Shown here: piece by piece, positions 26,273 to 35,615 of the stretch
Layout: each line of letters starts with the position of its first letter
Position numbering within the stretch: position 1 is the first letter of the stretch
Assembly: GCA_021794835.1 (NCBI GenBank)
Contig: JAJYQA010000009.1
Span: 57,225-121,224, forward strand
Origin: Actinomycetes bacterium
GTDB lineage: Bacteria > Actinomycetota > Aquicultoria > Aquicultorales > Aquicultoraceae
Reading direction: 5' to 3'
DNA length: 64,000 bases
Program-made: the position numbers and the translations under genes
Notes under the pieces: model-generated
What the model was told of the DNA's origin: nothing
Databases searched by the model: none
The model's input: only the letters and a program-made list of their open reading frames with translations

Positions 26273-26308
26273 GTGCAACTATTTGACTAGTATTCTATCT
26301 TTTTGGAC

Positions 26309-26731
26309 TTATTTCAAACCATTCTTTACATAATTCGCTATCAGTTTGATTTGTTTCTTGGAGAGCTCGCTGTTTTTGAAGGCCGGCATTAGCATATTGC
26401 CATCCTTTGTAGTGCCGTTTTCTACCTGATTCTGGACCTGCTCAACCGTAAGGGACGTTCCTTTAATAGCTGGACCAACTATTCCGCTGCCATCTCCTCC
26501 ATGGCAAGGACCGCAGTTGTAAGTGAATAGAACAGACGGATTGGTCTCATCTTTTACCTGAGCTTCCTGAGCCTTTTCCTGTGGCGTTAGAGAGCGTCCT
26601 CCCGATTCGCCCCCCTTTTTTTTCGTGGCTCCCCCAGAGCATCCAACGGCTATAAAACTTACGACCGCCACCAAAAGCAAGAGTGCTAGTATACTTGCCC
26701 GTTTTTGATATTTACCTTTAACTTGCCTCAA
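26309..26731 (-). CDS. Lipoprotein class I cytochrome c
   Basis: About 140 residues. A TTG start with GGGGAGGGGAT upstream gives the signal sequence KRASILALLLLVAVVSF with a lipobox ending IAVGC, so the mature protein is probably lipid-anchored outside the membrane. A charged linker leads to one haem site, YNCGPCHGGDG (CxxCH), with a distal Met in GNMLMPAFKN. It is a mono-haem electron carrier of low mass. Single gene on both sides of noncoding DNA; it would fit a menaquinone-based respiratory chain. Confidence 0.88.
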   Translation of the reverse strand: MRQVKGKYQKRASILALLLLVAVVSFIAVGCSGGATKKKGGESGGRSLTPQEKAQEAQVKDETNPSVLFTYNCGPCHGGDGSGIVGPAIKGTSLTVEQVQNQVENGTTKDGNMLMPAFKNSELSKKQIKLIANYVKNGLK

Positions 26732-26782
26732 AAGATCCCCTCCCCACTCACATGATAGTAACTCTTTTCCTATGCTATACAA

Positions 26783-27077
26783 TATATAAATTACCTTATT
26801 ACGGCATTAATTACTAGCAATTGATAATATTATATCAAGAATAAAGCTGTTGGACACCATTATTTAACACCATACGCTATATAAATAATAGATTATTTAG
26901 GCCACAATTTAAAGACCTCTTTTGGGATAAGCGTAATAATCTTAATTCTGGCCTACCAGTTTACACCCACCCTGAAAACTTGGTTATATTTTCATCCTCT
27001 GCTAGTACCGCATTTCATGGCAAGGATGTCCATTAAGGGTATCTATTTACCAGCTTTAACCCGATATTTGCAACTAA
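26783..27077. other. AT-rich gap without a gene
   Basis: I see no convincing gene here on either strand. The part nearest 26783 should contain the cytochrome c promoter. A short piece near 26941-27010 resembles no family I know. The stretch is richer in A and T than the flanking genes. Confidence 0.4.
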
Positions 27078-27734
27078 TTACCCTACTAAAATATCTTTAA
27101 TGTTCTTTTCTAGTTCGGGGCGAGTAACTAAAAGTACGCTATCGCCTACATGAATCTTGGTGCTTCCATGCGGGATAATAACTGAAGAGTCCCTCAACAC
27201 TGAGACGGCTACAACATTCTCAGGAAGTCCCAAATCCTGTATTTGGCGGTTCTTGGCAGGCGAGTCTTCCGGAATATTTATTTCAACCAGGGAAAGCTCC
27301 CCTACTTTAAGCTTAAGAAGTGTTAGGACTTCCCCTAAAGATACTTCTTCTGATAACAATTGTAGAATTATTTGGGGACTGCTTACCGCCACATCAACTC
27401 CCCACCTTTTTGTAAAAAGCCATTGGTTCCTTGGGTCATTGACCCTGCCGATAATCCTGGGGACCTCATATACCTGCCTTGCAAGCTGTGCAATAACTAG
27501 GTTATCCTCATCGTAGCCTGTAACAGAGGCGACAACATCTGCCCTCAATATGCCTGCTTCTTCCAGCTTCCTGGGATCAGTTGCATCTCCTTTATAGGTA
27601 GTTATATTTGGCATTCCCTCAATCTTACTTAGATGATCTTCGTTGATATCGATAGACCCGATCTGATGAATTTTGCTCAAGTTTAACGCCAGGTATCGGC
27701 CAACTTTGCCAGCTCCGGCAATTAAGATATACAC
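27078..27734 (-). CDS. TrkA/RCK potassium-channel regulatory protein (copy 1)
   Basis: A 218-residue RCK protein. YILIAGAGKVGRYLALNL is the Rossmann NAD-binding start (RCK_N), and the last 75 residues form a TrkA_C domain (PAKNRQIQDLGLPENVVAVS). It gates Trk or Ktr potassium transporters in response to NAD(H) or nucleotides. The start is GTG after GGGGGCACAAA. It follows the second TrkA gene by 20 bases, so the two are an operon. The channel subunit TrkH/KtrB is not in the window. Confidence 0.9.
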   Translation of the reverse strand: MYILIAGAGKVGRYLALNLSKIHQIGSIDINEDHLSKIEGMPNITTYKGDATDPRKLEEAGILRADVVASVTGYDEDNLVIAQLARQVYEVPRIIGRVNDPRNQWLFTKRWGVDVAVSSPQIILQLLSEEVSLGEVLTLLKLKVGELSLVEINIPEDSPAKNRQIQDLGLPENVVAVSVLRDSSVIIPHGSTKIHVGDSVLLVTRPELEKNIKDILVG

Positions 27735-27754
27735 TTTGTGCCCCCTACCATCCT

Positions 27755-28408
27755 TTATGCAACAGCGCTTATGAACTCTTCCAGACGAGATACCGCGCCT
27801 CTTGATACAACCATCCTCGCGATGTCTCCCTCTTCAAAAGTTGTACCCAGTATGGGTATGAAAGAGCGGCCCCGCCTTGTGATAACTACAACCTCGAGTT
27901 CTCCGTTGATCGTGATATCACCAACAGCCTTACCGTAAAGACCAGCCGGTATGGCAACTCTTATAAGCTCGACTTCGCCATTTCCAAAGCTAAGCTGCAC
28001 GTCAAGCGCGCGATGGAATAGTAAATCCTCGATTTTACTTACAGCCCAGGTTGTGGTTGAGACCGTAGACACACCAAGCCTCTCGTAGATATTGGCCCGT
28101 ACCGGATCGTATATCCTTGTAACAACTCGCGGTACAAAATATACCTCTCTTGCGATTCGGGCTGAGATTATGTTAAGGTTATCATCGCCAGTTATGGCGA
28201 CGAAGGCGTCGGCATCTTTTATCCTCGCCGTCTCTAAGGCCTGCTCATCCATTGCATGGCCGATTATGCGTTCACCAGTAAATGTTGTCGCCAGACGGGC
28301 AAATGCCTCGGGGTTCTGGTCGATTACTGCTATTTCGTGTCTATCAAGCCAGAGCGAGTTTGCTAGCATTGACCCTAAACGCCCGCAGCCAACAATTATA
28401 ATTCTCAA
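27755..28408 (-). CDS. TrkA/RCK potassium-channel regulatory protein (copy 2)
   Basis: A 217-residue homologue of the adjacent protein, with MRIIIVGCGRLGSMLANSL as the nucleotide-binding start and a C-terminal TrkA_C domain. The TTG start follows GGGGGGTGATTGC. The two copies are clearly diverged, so they may form a hetero-oligomer or serve two different channels; some bacteria carry one TrkA with two such halves. No transporter gene is next to them. Confidence 0.9.
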   Translation of the reverse strand: MRIIIVGCGRLGSMLANSLWLDRHEIAVIDQNPEAFARLATTFTGERIIGHAMDEQALETARIKDADAFVAITGDDNLNIISARIAREVYFVPRVVTRIYDPVRANIYERLGVSTVSTTTWAVSKIEDLLFHRALDVQLSFGNGEVELIRVAIPAGLYGKAVGDITINGELEVVVITRRGRSFIPILGTTFEEGDIARMVVSRGAVSRLEEFISAVA

Positions 28409-28567
28409 GCAATCACCCCCCTAGAACAATTTACGATTTTACTTTTATTATGCCCACTTTAACCCTTTCACCAATTTACCCATATCGTGGAGCGCCCGAT
28501 AAATCAGGCAATATCTTACTCACCAATTCCTTAACTCGTAATTACTAGGTTCACCGACTTAAAGTTT

Positions 28568-31402
28568 CTATGCAGCCGCCTCATGCTTTTTATGTACCTT
28601 AGCTTCTGATGATGTCTCTGGCTCTCTGCCAAAATAGCCTGATTTGGTAGGCGGCGTATATCTCCGCACAAACCATTTCCGCAACTCCTCGGCGATGAAT
28701 ATTATTACGCCGAACGATAGTGCCAACAGCCATTCGGTTACACCAAGCGGAGCCGTACCAAATATAGGACGAATAAACGGTACGTAGATTAATATTGCCG
28801 CAAGTGATAACTCAAAGATAACACCGGATATAACCCAACGGTTTGTCAGTAGTCCCACTTCAAACACCGAAGCCCTACTCGTACGAATTACAAATACCGA
28901 ACCCACCTGCGACCCTACGATACCGAGAAAGAACATTGTCGTTGCTGCTAAATAAAGCCCGTGAAGTGGGCTAGACGGGCTAGATATATCTGGCGTACCC
29001 AGTCTCCAACCACCTATATATAAAACAAAGAAAAAACCAACTAGAGTTAGAGCCGATTCTATGAGACCCATAAACACATATCCCCTGAGGAGTACTGGGC
29101 GATCGATAATGCCCTCGCCCTTTTTTCTTGGCGGACGCTCCATCACTCCCGGCTCTGCAGTCTCATTACCTAGAGCAAGCGCCGGGAGAGTATCGGTGCC
29201 AAGGTCGATTGAAAGAATTTGCATAACAGTTAAGCCTAACGGTATAGCTCCACCGGAAAGCACAAAGATAACATAAGGCACTACCTCGGCCGTTAGGTGG
29301 ACAAATATGTAGGTGATAAATTTCTTTATGTTATCAAAAACAGCACGCCCCTCTTCAATTGCTGCGACTATGCTGGCAAAATTATCGTCGGTTAATACCA
29401 TCTCCGATGCTTCTTTGGCAACATCGGTGCCCGTAATGCCCATTGCCACACCTATATCGGCTCTTTTTAGAGCCGGTGCGTCGTTAACGCCATCACCTGT
29501 AACTGCAACTACTTCCCCTCTGTTTTTAAACGCCGAAACCACTTTTAGTTTGTGCTCAGGGGCCACGCGGGCGAATATGACCTCGCCACCATATAAAGCC
29601 ATCTCTAGCTGCTCATCGTTCATCGAGTTGAGTTCCGCACCTGTTATAATTCTTGGGTTTTCGCTCTCAATAATCCTGATTTTACGGGCGATGGACTCGG
29701 CGGTAAGGCCGTAATCGCCAGTTATCATAACAGTTCGAATACCGGCCCTCTTGGCCACTGTAACCGCATGTTCAACTTCAGGGCGAGGCGGGTCCTGCAT
29801 AGCCATGAGACCTAAAAAAACAAGGTCTTTTTCAATATTGCTTGCCGTAAACCCTATATCGGGTGCGATATTGCGGTACGCTATTGCGAGAACCCTTAAC
29901 CCCCGCCGGGCAAAATCATCGTTTACCCTAATAATTGCGCTGCGCATCTCGTCAACCAGCGGAACTACGTTACCGTTCAGCCATATTCTTGTACTTAAAT
30001 CCAGAGTCTCTCTTGGAGCGCCTTTGACGCAAGCCTCATCAACCTTTCCTACTTCGTGAATACTCGACATCCTTTTACGGGCCGATTCAAAAGGGATTAA
30101 ATAAACCCGGGGAAATCTTTTGAACTCTTCCTCAATGTTAAAGCCGGCTTTACGGGCCACAACAAGGAGTGCAGCCTCGGTTGGATCGCCTACGACAGTC
30201 CAATTTGGCCTTCCGTTACTAGGTGGTATGAGTCTTGATGTATTGCAAAAAGACGCTGAACGCCAGAAAAGATCGTATTGTTTCAGCTCATCTTTGCTTA
30301 CTTCACGACCTTTATCATATAACTTACCGGTCGGCTCATACCCTACGCCTGAGATATCCAGTACTCTATTATCAACCCATACTTCGCGCACCGTCATCTC
30401 ATTCTGGGTAAGGGTGCCGGTTTTATCGGTACAGATAACTGTGGTCGAGCCCAAAGTCTCTACGCTTGATAGCTTCTTTATTAAAGCATGCCTTCTTGTC
30501 ATCCTTGTCACACCGGTAGCAAGTGCAAGAGATAGCGTCGGAAGCAGGCCTTCCGGGACGTTTGCAATAATAATGCCAACTGCAAAAAGTAAGCCTGCTG
30601 TTAATCCCAGCTTAGTAAGAAAAATAGAGACCGAGAACAGAACAACACCCAAGCCAACAGCCAGTATAGCAACTATTCGGGTTGCTTTTGCAACCTCTTT
30701 TTGCAACGGGCTGAGTTCTTCTTTTATGGTCTGCGTGAGCTTAGCGATTTTCCCAAACTGGGTTTCACCGGCGGTGGCGTACGCCACCGCCCTACCCGAA
30801 CCACTGGCAACACTGGTGCCGGCAAAGACAAGATTCGGTGCCTCTGTTATGCTGATATTAGCTTCAGGTACCGGATCGGTTGTCTTTCTTACCGGAGCCG
30901 ACTCTCCGGTAAGGGCAGCATTTATCGTTCTCATCTCGAACGCATTGATAAGCCTACCATCAGCGGATATATTGTCGCCCTCTTCTAAAACCAAAATATC
31001 GCCAGGGACAACTTCTTCGGCTAATACCTGCTTTATCTCTCCCTCTCTGAGCACTTTTGCATAACTTGGGAGTAGTTGTTTCAGCGCCTCGACCGCCTTC
31101 TCAGCCTTAAACTCCTGGATAAAACTAAAAATTGCATTAATAACGATGACGGCAATAATTGCATAACCTACCTGCGGCTGCCCTATGATAAATGAGAGTA
31201 TACTGCCAACCCAGAGCAGCATTGCAAAAAGGTGGTAAAAGTTTGCCAGGAATTTATATATAAGTGGAGTTCGCCTTACCTCTTCGAATTTATTGCGTCC
31301 ATATCTCTCTAGGTGGACCGAAGCATCAGTTTCGGTAAGACCTCTTGACGAGGTTTCTAGTTGGCTAAATGTTTCTTCTCTTGTCCACTGATATGGCTGC
31401 AT
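28568..31402 (-). CDS. P2-type cation-transporting ATPase
   Basis: A 944-residue P-type ATPase with about ten membrane helices. TGES (residues 165-168) is the actuator motif, Asp326 in CTDKTGTLT is phosphorylated, and TGDGVNDAPAL is the hinge. The M4 site reads NVPEGLLPTL and the M6 region reads LSIDLGTDTLPALAL, both closer to Na/K-type pumps than to MgtA or copper pumps. Ca2+ or Na+ are the plausible ions; the sequence does not settle which. The start at 31402 has AGGGATGG upstream. It lies upstream of the TrkA pair on the same strand, suggesting ion homeostasis. Confidence 0.88.
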   Translation of the reverse strand: MQPYQWTREETFSQLETSSRGLTETDASVHLERYGRNKFEEVRRTPLIYKFLANFYHLFAMLLWVGSILSFIIGQPQVGYAIIAVIVINAIFSFIQEFKAEKAVEALKQLLPSYAKVLREGEIKQVLAEEVVPGDILVLEEGDNISADGRLINAFEMRTINAALTGESAPVRKTTDPVPEANISITEAPNLVFAGTSVASGSGRAVAYATAGETQFGKIAKLTQTIKEELSPLQKEVAKATRIVAILAVGLGVVLFSVSIFLTKLGLTAGLLFAVGIIIANVPEGLLPTLSLALATGVTRMTRRHALIKKLSSVETLGSTTVICTDKTGTLTQNEMTVREVWVDNRVLDISGVGYEPTGKLYDKGREVSKDELKQYDLFWRSASFCNTSRLIPPSNGRPNWTVVGDPTEAALLVVARKAGFNIEEEFKRFPRVYLIPFESARKRMSSIHEVGKVDEACVKGAPRETLDLSTRIWLNGNVVPLVDEMRSAIIRVNDDFARRGLRVLAIAYRNIAPDIGFTASNIEKDLVFLGLMAMQDPPRPEVEHAVTVAKRAGIRTVMITGDYGLTAESIARKIRIIESENPRIITGAELNSMNDEQLEMALYGGEVIFARVAPEHKLKVVSAFKNRGEVVAVTGDGVNDAPALKRADIGVAMGITGTDVAKEASEMVLTDDNFASIVAAIEEGRAVFDNIKKFITYIFVHLTAEVVPYVIFVLSGGAIPLGLTVMQILSIDLGTDTLPALALGNETAEPGVMERPPRKKGEGIIDRPVLLRGYVFMGLIESALTLVGFFFVLYIGGWRLGTPDISSPSSPLHGLYLAATTMFFLGIVGSQVGSVFVIRTSRASVFEVGLLTNRWVISGVIFELSLAAILIYVPFIRPIFGTAPLGVTEWLLALSFGVIIFIAEELRKWFVRRYTPPTKSGYFGREPETSSEAKVHKKHEAAA

Positions 31403-31680
31403 GAAACCATCCCTATGCATTGGATTGTTAATGGTTATTTACCCAAAATATTCAATATCTTATAGCTTGCACATCAAAGGTCCGCTTAAGGAACACTTAT
31501 GGCTTTGGATTATATTTTTACCCAATACATACCGGTTCACGAGTTATGATTAGCTCGCTAAATTTCAAGTAATTATGCTCGGCCACAGCTCAACCGCAGT
31601 GCGTTGACAGGCTTATTTGAAATGATATAATTACATCTGCACGTAGGATACTTAAAAAGCTCCCGCTTAAGTGTGAACGC

Positions 31681-31765
31681 GTCCGAGTGGCGGAATTGGT
31701 AGACGCGCTAGGTTGAGGGCCTAGTGGCCGCTAAGGCCGTGCTGGTTCAAGTCCAGTCTCGGACA
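31681..31765 (+). tRNA. tRNA-Leu (GAG)
   Basis: Acceptor GTCCGAG with CTCGGAC, anticodon arm CTAGG-TTGAGGG-CCTAG with anticodon GAG, a long variable arm (TGGCCGCTAAGGCCG) as in class II tRNAs, and T-arm CTGG-TTCAAGT-CCAG. The discriminator is A followed by CCG, so CCA is not encoded. It is the only plus-strand tRNA here and is divergent from the ATPase gene. Confidence 0.96.
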
Positions 31766-31769
31766 CCGC

Positions 31770-31806
31770 AAAATATAAAGCCCGCCAAAAGCGGGCTTTA
31801 TATTTT
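31770..31806. terminator. Bidirectional terminator between tRNA-Leu and the second SpoIIE gene
   Basis: AAAATATAAAGCCCGC and GCGGGCTTTATATTTT are perfect 16-base arms around a short loop. It ends tRNA-Leu on the plus strand and the convergent phosphatase gene on the minus strand. Confidence 0.9.
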
Positions 31807-31814
31807 GCAGAGTG

Positions 31815-34154
31815 CTACTGCTCCGGCTTCACCTTAAATATAACCACAGCCATGTCGTCTTGGGGTTTGCCGCTAGTATATTTTTTAACCATGTTGACTA
31901 ACTCAAATGCTACTTCCTGCGGGGTCTTGCCTGGCGTAATTTGGTTTAGCTCTTTGATTAAGATATCATCACCAAGTAATTGATCTTTAAATCTCGTCTC
32001 AATCAGGCCATCGGTGTAAAGTATGATGCCATCGCCTGCCGATAGCTCGACCTCATTTTCATCGTATATAACTTCGTCAAAGATGCCGATCGGCAGATTG
32101 CTCTCAACTTTATGATAGCTGCAGCCTTCTTTGTGCCAGACAATAAGTTCTGGATGTCCGGCCCGCGAGAACGTCAACTTCCCAGTGCCTATATCAAGAA
32201 CTCCGTAGACCATAGTTACAAATTGATTGGGATCAAGTTGCCATGAGATCACTTTGTTTGCTTCCGACAAAACCAATGCCGGCGAATGCCCTTTGTAAGC
32301 AAAAGCTCTTATAGTACTTTTAACCATAGATGTTATTGTTGCAGCCTCTAGTCCCTTACCTGAAACATCGCCGATTAGAATTCCTATCCTGCCCCCACCA
32401 AGATCGAAGAGATCATAGAAGTCTCCTCCTACCTTTGCAACCTCGGCAGCCGACTCATAGGTAATACCAACTTCAACACCGGGCAGTTCCTTTGGTATGG
32501 CAAGAATTGCCTGTTGTAAAAACTCCGCAACGTTATGCTCTTGCTCGTATAGCAAGGCCTTTTCTATGCCTATCGCTACCTGGGAACATAATGCAACCAA
32601 TAACTCTTCGTCGGTCTTCGTAAAATCTGAGCCGTCTCTTTTATCTGTTACCATAATTTGGCCTAAAAAATCGCCTTTCGAGCAAATCAAAGGTGCTCCA
32701 AGAAGACCCCGTGCCGGGAATTGCCCTTGCGGAATTCCCAAACCAGCCGGATGGCCATAAGTATTTGTTAGACGAATTGGTTTTTTTGTTCTGTATATCT
32801 CACCGTATAGGCTATCATGGGTATTTAGGCTAAGGTTAAAATCTATAACTTTACTGTGCTTACTTTCGCCATCCAACCAGGAAAACGCCAAAAAACTATC
32901 GCCCGCTTCGCTATACAACAGAACCGACGCATAGGAGCAATCAAGCAAAGCCCGTGCGGCATCGGCCAGTTTATCTGCCATTTTCCGGGTGACTGTCTCT
33001 TTGTTTATACTCTGAGCAAAATCGTTTAACATCTTCAGTTGATTTGCATAGGATTCCATTCTTGTCCTTACCTCAACCTGCTCTTGATATAGACTTGCAT
33101 TTTCGATTGCAATTGCTAATTGGCGGGAGATAAGTTGAAGTTTTTCAAGGTCTTCTTCCGTATATTTTCTCTCTTTAGAAAAATTAACTACCGAAATAGT
33201 TGCAAGCATCTTACCTCTCAGCATCGCGGGGACTAGCGCTATACCCACTACCCCAGTGTCGATCAATTCCCTAAAAGCCCACGGTTGATTAGAGCAGTCA
33301 TTGATTATAACCCCGTCCGAATTTTCTAAATGTGCAAGGGGACCGAATTTTTTTGCCCGCATAAGTATCTCATTTATGGCAGGCGATATGTTGTATGAAT
33401 ATACTGGCTCAAGCGGTGTACCACCCTCGTTCTCAATGCAAATAACTGCCGCATCTGAGCCCGTAATCTCGGCTATATAAAGAGCGACTTTTTGCATAAC
33501 TGTGGATAGGCTAAGGTCTTTTATCAAGTAGGTACCGATCTCATTTAGCATCTGCAAATTCCGAACGCTGTTTTTCAGTTCAAGCTCAATTTCTTTTTTT
33601 TCTTCAAAAAGATTGGCAGTATCAATTGCAATCGCGATGTGGTTGGCAAACGCTGATACCAGAAAATCAATCTCGGGCTCTAGTAAGCCAACCCTTCCGA
33701 TCTTCTCAGAAGAAATCCCAAAAACACCGATTCTTCTGTCACCCACAGTAAGCGGAAAAGCAGCTAAGACCGGCATCTCTTCATCCGAAACCTTTTTACT
33801 CGACACCGAGACAAGCTGTGAATAGGCCTTAAGTATAATCTTTGGATTCTGCTCGGTAAAAACCTTCCCCGGAATACCGACCCCCGGCTTCACCGAGAAA
33901 CCCCCAAACATCTCCTTGCCCGGCCCCCAGTAATGATCCATCTTAAGAAGACCGTCGGCCGGATCGTAAATTAAAAGCCAGACGGCATTTGCACCAAAAA
34001 TCCGTCTAGCTTCGTTCACAATAATATTGCCCAGATCCTTAACTAAGAGCTCCCCGCTAATTACTTGAGCCGACTCAATTAATAAAGACAGCAGTTCAAC
34101 GAAAGCTTGATTGGCATCATTCATATCGCTTGTGCCGTATTTCTCAACTACCAT
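31815..34154 (-). CDS. GAF-GAF-GAF-SpoIIE serine phosphatase (soluble)
   Basis: A 779-residue cytoplasmic protein without membrane segments. Three GAF-like domains occupy about residues 15-180, 205-360 and 380-535. The C-terminal PP2C/SpoIIE domain has GGDFYDLFDLG, GDVSGKGLEAATITSMVKS and IILYTDGLIE, closely like the end of the phosphatase at 18252-21860. It probably acts on an anti-anti-sigma factor, such as the STAS protein at 22078-22440. GAF ligands are unknown. It is a single gene, convergent with tRNA-Leu. Confidence 0.9.
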   Translation of the reverse strand: MVVEKYGTSDMNDANQAFVELLSLLIESAQVISGELLVKDLGNIIVNEARRIFGANAVWLLIYDPADGLLKMDHYWGPGKEMFGGFSVKPGVGIPGKVFTEQNPKIILKAYSQLVSVSSKKVSDEEMPVLAAFPLTVGDRRIGVFGISSEKIGRVGLLEPEIDFLVSAFANHIAIAIDTANLFEEKKEIELELKNSVRNLQMLNEIGTYLIKDLSLSTVMQKVALYIAEITGSDAAVICIENEGGTPLEPVYSYNISPAINEILMRAKKFGPLAHLENSDGVIINDCSNQPWAFRELIDTGVVGIALVPAMLRGKMLATISVVNFSKERKYTEEDLEKLQLISRQLAIAIENASLYQEQVEVRTRMESYANQLKMLNDFAQSINKETVTRKMADKLADAARALLDCSYASVLLYSEAGDSFLAFSWLDGESKHSKVIDFNLSLNTHDSLYGEIYRTKKPIRLTNTYGHPAGLGIPQGQFPARGLLGAPLICSKGDFLGQIMVTDKRDGSDFTKTDEELLVALCSQVAIGIEKALLYEQEHNVAEFLQQAILAIPKELPGVEVGITYESAAEVAKVGGDFYDLFDLGGGRIGILIGDVSGKGLEAATITSMVKSTIRAFAYKGHSPALVLSEANKVISWQLDPNQFVTMVYGVLDIGTGKLTFSRAGHPELIVWHKEGCSYHKVESNLPIGIFDEVIYDENEVELSAGDGIILYTDGLIETRFKDQLLGDDILIKELNQITPGKTPQEVAFELVNMVKKYTSGKPQDDMAVVIFKVKPEQ

Positions 34155-34498
34155 GAAACACCAGCTTTAGTATTCATTGTAACTATTTATTACAAGAACA
34201 AGAGCTACCTTGTAGTGTAGGTTACGCTTAAACATTTTGTATGCTTTTGTATACTTAGGCTTATCCCACTAGATACTAAAAACCTTAATACAGATTATAT
34301 CTGTTAATTAGAGCAATTGTAAACTATTCATACGCTAATTAATGTACGCTTTAAATCAACGTTGTTAAATTACCTTTCATACATTTTAAGAAGATAACGG
34401 TATAAACTAGCCGAAAAATTTAACTTTTTAAGTAGGGATTAAGAGGTGGCACCCTTTGGCCTTAATTGAGTTAAGGTACGTGAGTAAGGTTTGTGTAA
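34155..34498. other. AT-rich gap upstream of the phosphatase gene
   Basis: No supported gene. The first hundred bases probably hold the promoter of the SpoIIE gene. The rest is AT-rich with short repeats of ACATTTT and no long frame. Confidence 0.4.
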
Positions 34499-34669
34499 GG
34501 GTATATCGATGCGAAAATTGAAAGCCTTCTTGCGCTTATTGGCTCTTCAGGGCTAGGCAACTTCTACGTGGCAGGGCTTCAACTTGAGCCTGGTGTAACG
34601 CCAGACATAATCGAGCGGAGAATGGCTGCTCATAGTATTGAAAGTGAAATCGCTAAAAAGCAGGTCTAA
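34499..34669 (+). pseudogene. Open frame of 56 codons without a start, possible gene remnant
   Basis: Between stops at 34496 and 34667 the plus strand reads YIDAKIESLLALIGSSGLG, then NFYVAGLQLEPGVTPD and IIERRMAAHSIESEIAKK. It looks protein-like but has no ATG, GTG or TTG with a ribosome binding site; the only ATG nearby is out of frame. I recognise no family. It may be the tail of a broken gene, which would fit the 590-base gene-poor gap it lies in. Confidence 0.3.
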
Positions 34670-34749
34670 TTCTCTACCAGGAAAAGCTCGCCGATGTTAT
34701 GCCATCCTTTCCATTAGGCTGGCGCAGGAGGCTATTTTCTAACAGTACC

Positions 34750-35031
34750 TTATGCGGACTTTTTCCACCGTGGATGCCATTTTTCCCTTGCCTGTTTTGA
34801 CTCAAGCGTGGCCCTGCCTGAACGTGGGCCGTATTTTTTGTATTCGAAAGCATGTTTTGGCAGTTTGCGCTCCGGCGGCTCATCCATGTATATTGTTTCA
34901 GATACCTCGGTCTGGTCCTTTCTCAATTTTTCGTTGGGAGGACCCTCGCCCATATATCTAGTCTCCGATACCTCGGTCTCGGGCAGATCTTCTTCCTTTG
35001 CTCTATCTTTAGGCTCTTCCATGGATGTCAT
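34750..35031 (-). CDS. Uncharacterised charged protein with internal repeat
   Basis: A 93-residue protein, very rich in Glu, Lys and Pro, with no hydrophobic core, so probably disordered. TEVSETRYMGEGPPNEKL is followed directly by TEVSETIYMDEPPERKL, a tandem repeat of about 19 residues; I know of no family. The C-terminus is basic (ARE KWHPRWKK). The ATG start has GGAG (AAGGGGAG) upstream at 35040. It is about 70 bases downstream of the DnaJ-like gene and may be in its transcript. Confidence 0.5.
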   Translation of the reverse strand: MTSMEEPKDRAKEEDLPETEVSETRYMGEGPPNEKLRKDQTEVSETIYMDEPPERKLPKHAFEYKKYGPRSGRATLESKQAREKWHPRWKKSA

Positions 35032-35104
35032 CAGTAAAACTCCCCTTCACGCTTAGGTTAGTCTCTCTATACCCTCTAAATTTCAGGATAATCAGCGTAA
35101 AATT

Positions 35105-35401
35105 TTACCTTAGGTACTTTTTCGCCAGCCCGATGATTCCGTCGCTAAGAAAAACATCCCACATTTGCTTCCTGCGAGCCGCATCGTAGGCAGCACGCTG
35201 TGTGCTATCGGAGAGAACTTCGTAGGCCTTACGTACCTCCATCCACTTGCGGGCCGCACCCTCCCGGTTCTGAGATGTGTTTTTATCTGGATGATACTTT
35301 AAGGAAAGGGCCCTATACGCTTTTTCAATTACCTCTTTGGATGCCTGAGGGTCAACCTCAAGAATCCTATAATAATCAGGCAAACTTTCTACCTCTTTCA
35401 T
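35105..35401 (-). CDS. Small J-domain protein
   Basis: A 98-residue protein that is nearly only a J domain: YYRILEVDPQASKEVIEKAY, then LKYHPDKNT with the HPD motif that stimulates DnaK ATPase, then EVRKAYEVLSD. The zinc finger and substrate domains of full DnaJ are absent, so it is a specialised co-chaperone. A short C-terminal helix (DVFLSDGIIGLAKKYLR) may bind a client. The DnaK partner is not in the window. Confidence 0.9.
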   Translation of the reverse strand: MKEVESLPDYYRILEVDPQASKEVIEKAYRALSLKYHPDKNTSQNREGAARKWMEVRKAYEVLSDSTQRAAYDAARRKQMWDVFLSDGIIGLAKKYLR

Positions 35402-35486
35402 TCGCTGATTTATTATATATTACTATACAAAAATATTGCGGCAACAGTATAATTGGAATGAGCTATCTTAAAAGGATGGATTGGAC

Positions 35487-35612
35487 ATGCGCATCGTGGA
35501 AGCGTTTCGAAATTTCGTGAAGAACGAAGACCCTATTATTTGGAAGAGCCTAATTGTAGCCTCGGCAATTACGCTTACCTTTTACATTTTTGTCTTAGTT
35601 TATGCAAGGTAA
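35487..35612 (+). CDS. 41-residue single-pass membrane peptide
   Basis: A short gene: ATG after AAAAGGATGGATT, reading MRIVEAFRNFVKNEDPIIW, then one hydrophobic helix (SLIVASAITLTFYIFVLVYA) and an Arg-stop. The combination of a fair ribosome binding site, a basic/acidic amphipathic start and a clean membrane helix is protein-like. It is convergent with thioredoxin reductase and three bases away from it. No family is recognised. Confidence 0.5.
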   Translation: MRIVEAFRNFVKNEDPIIWKSLIVASAITLTFYIFVLVYAR

Positions 35613-35615
35613 GGT

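Noticed and set aside
34674..34883. Minus-strand frame overlapping the TEVSET-repeat gene
   Set aside because: Alternative frame of the charged-protein gene without a ribosome binding site.
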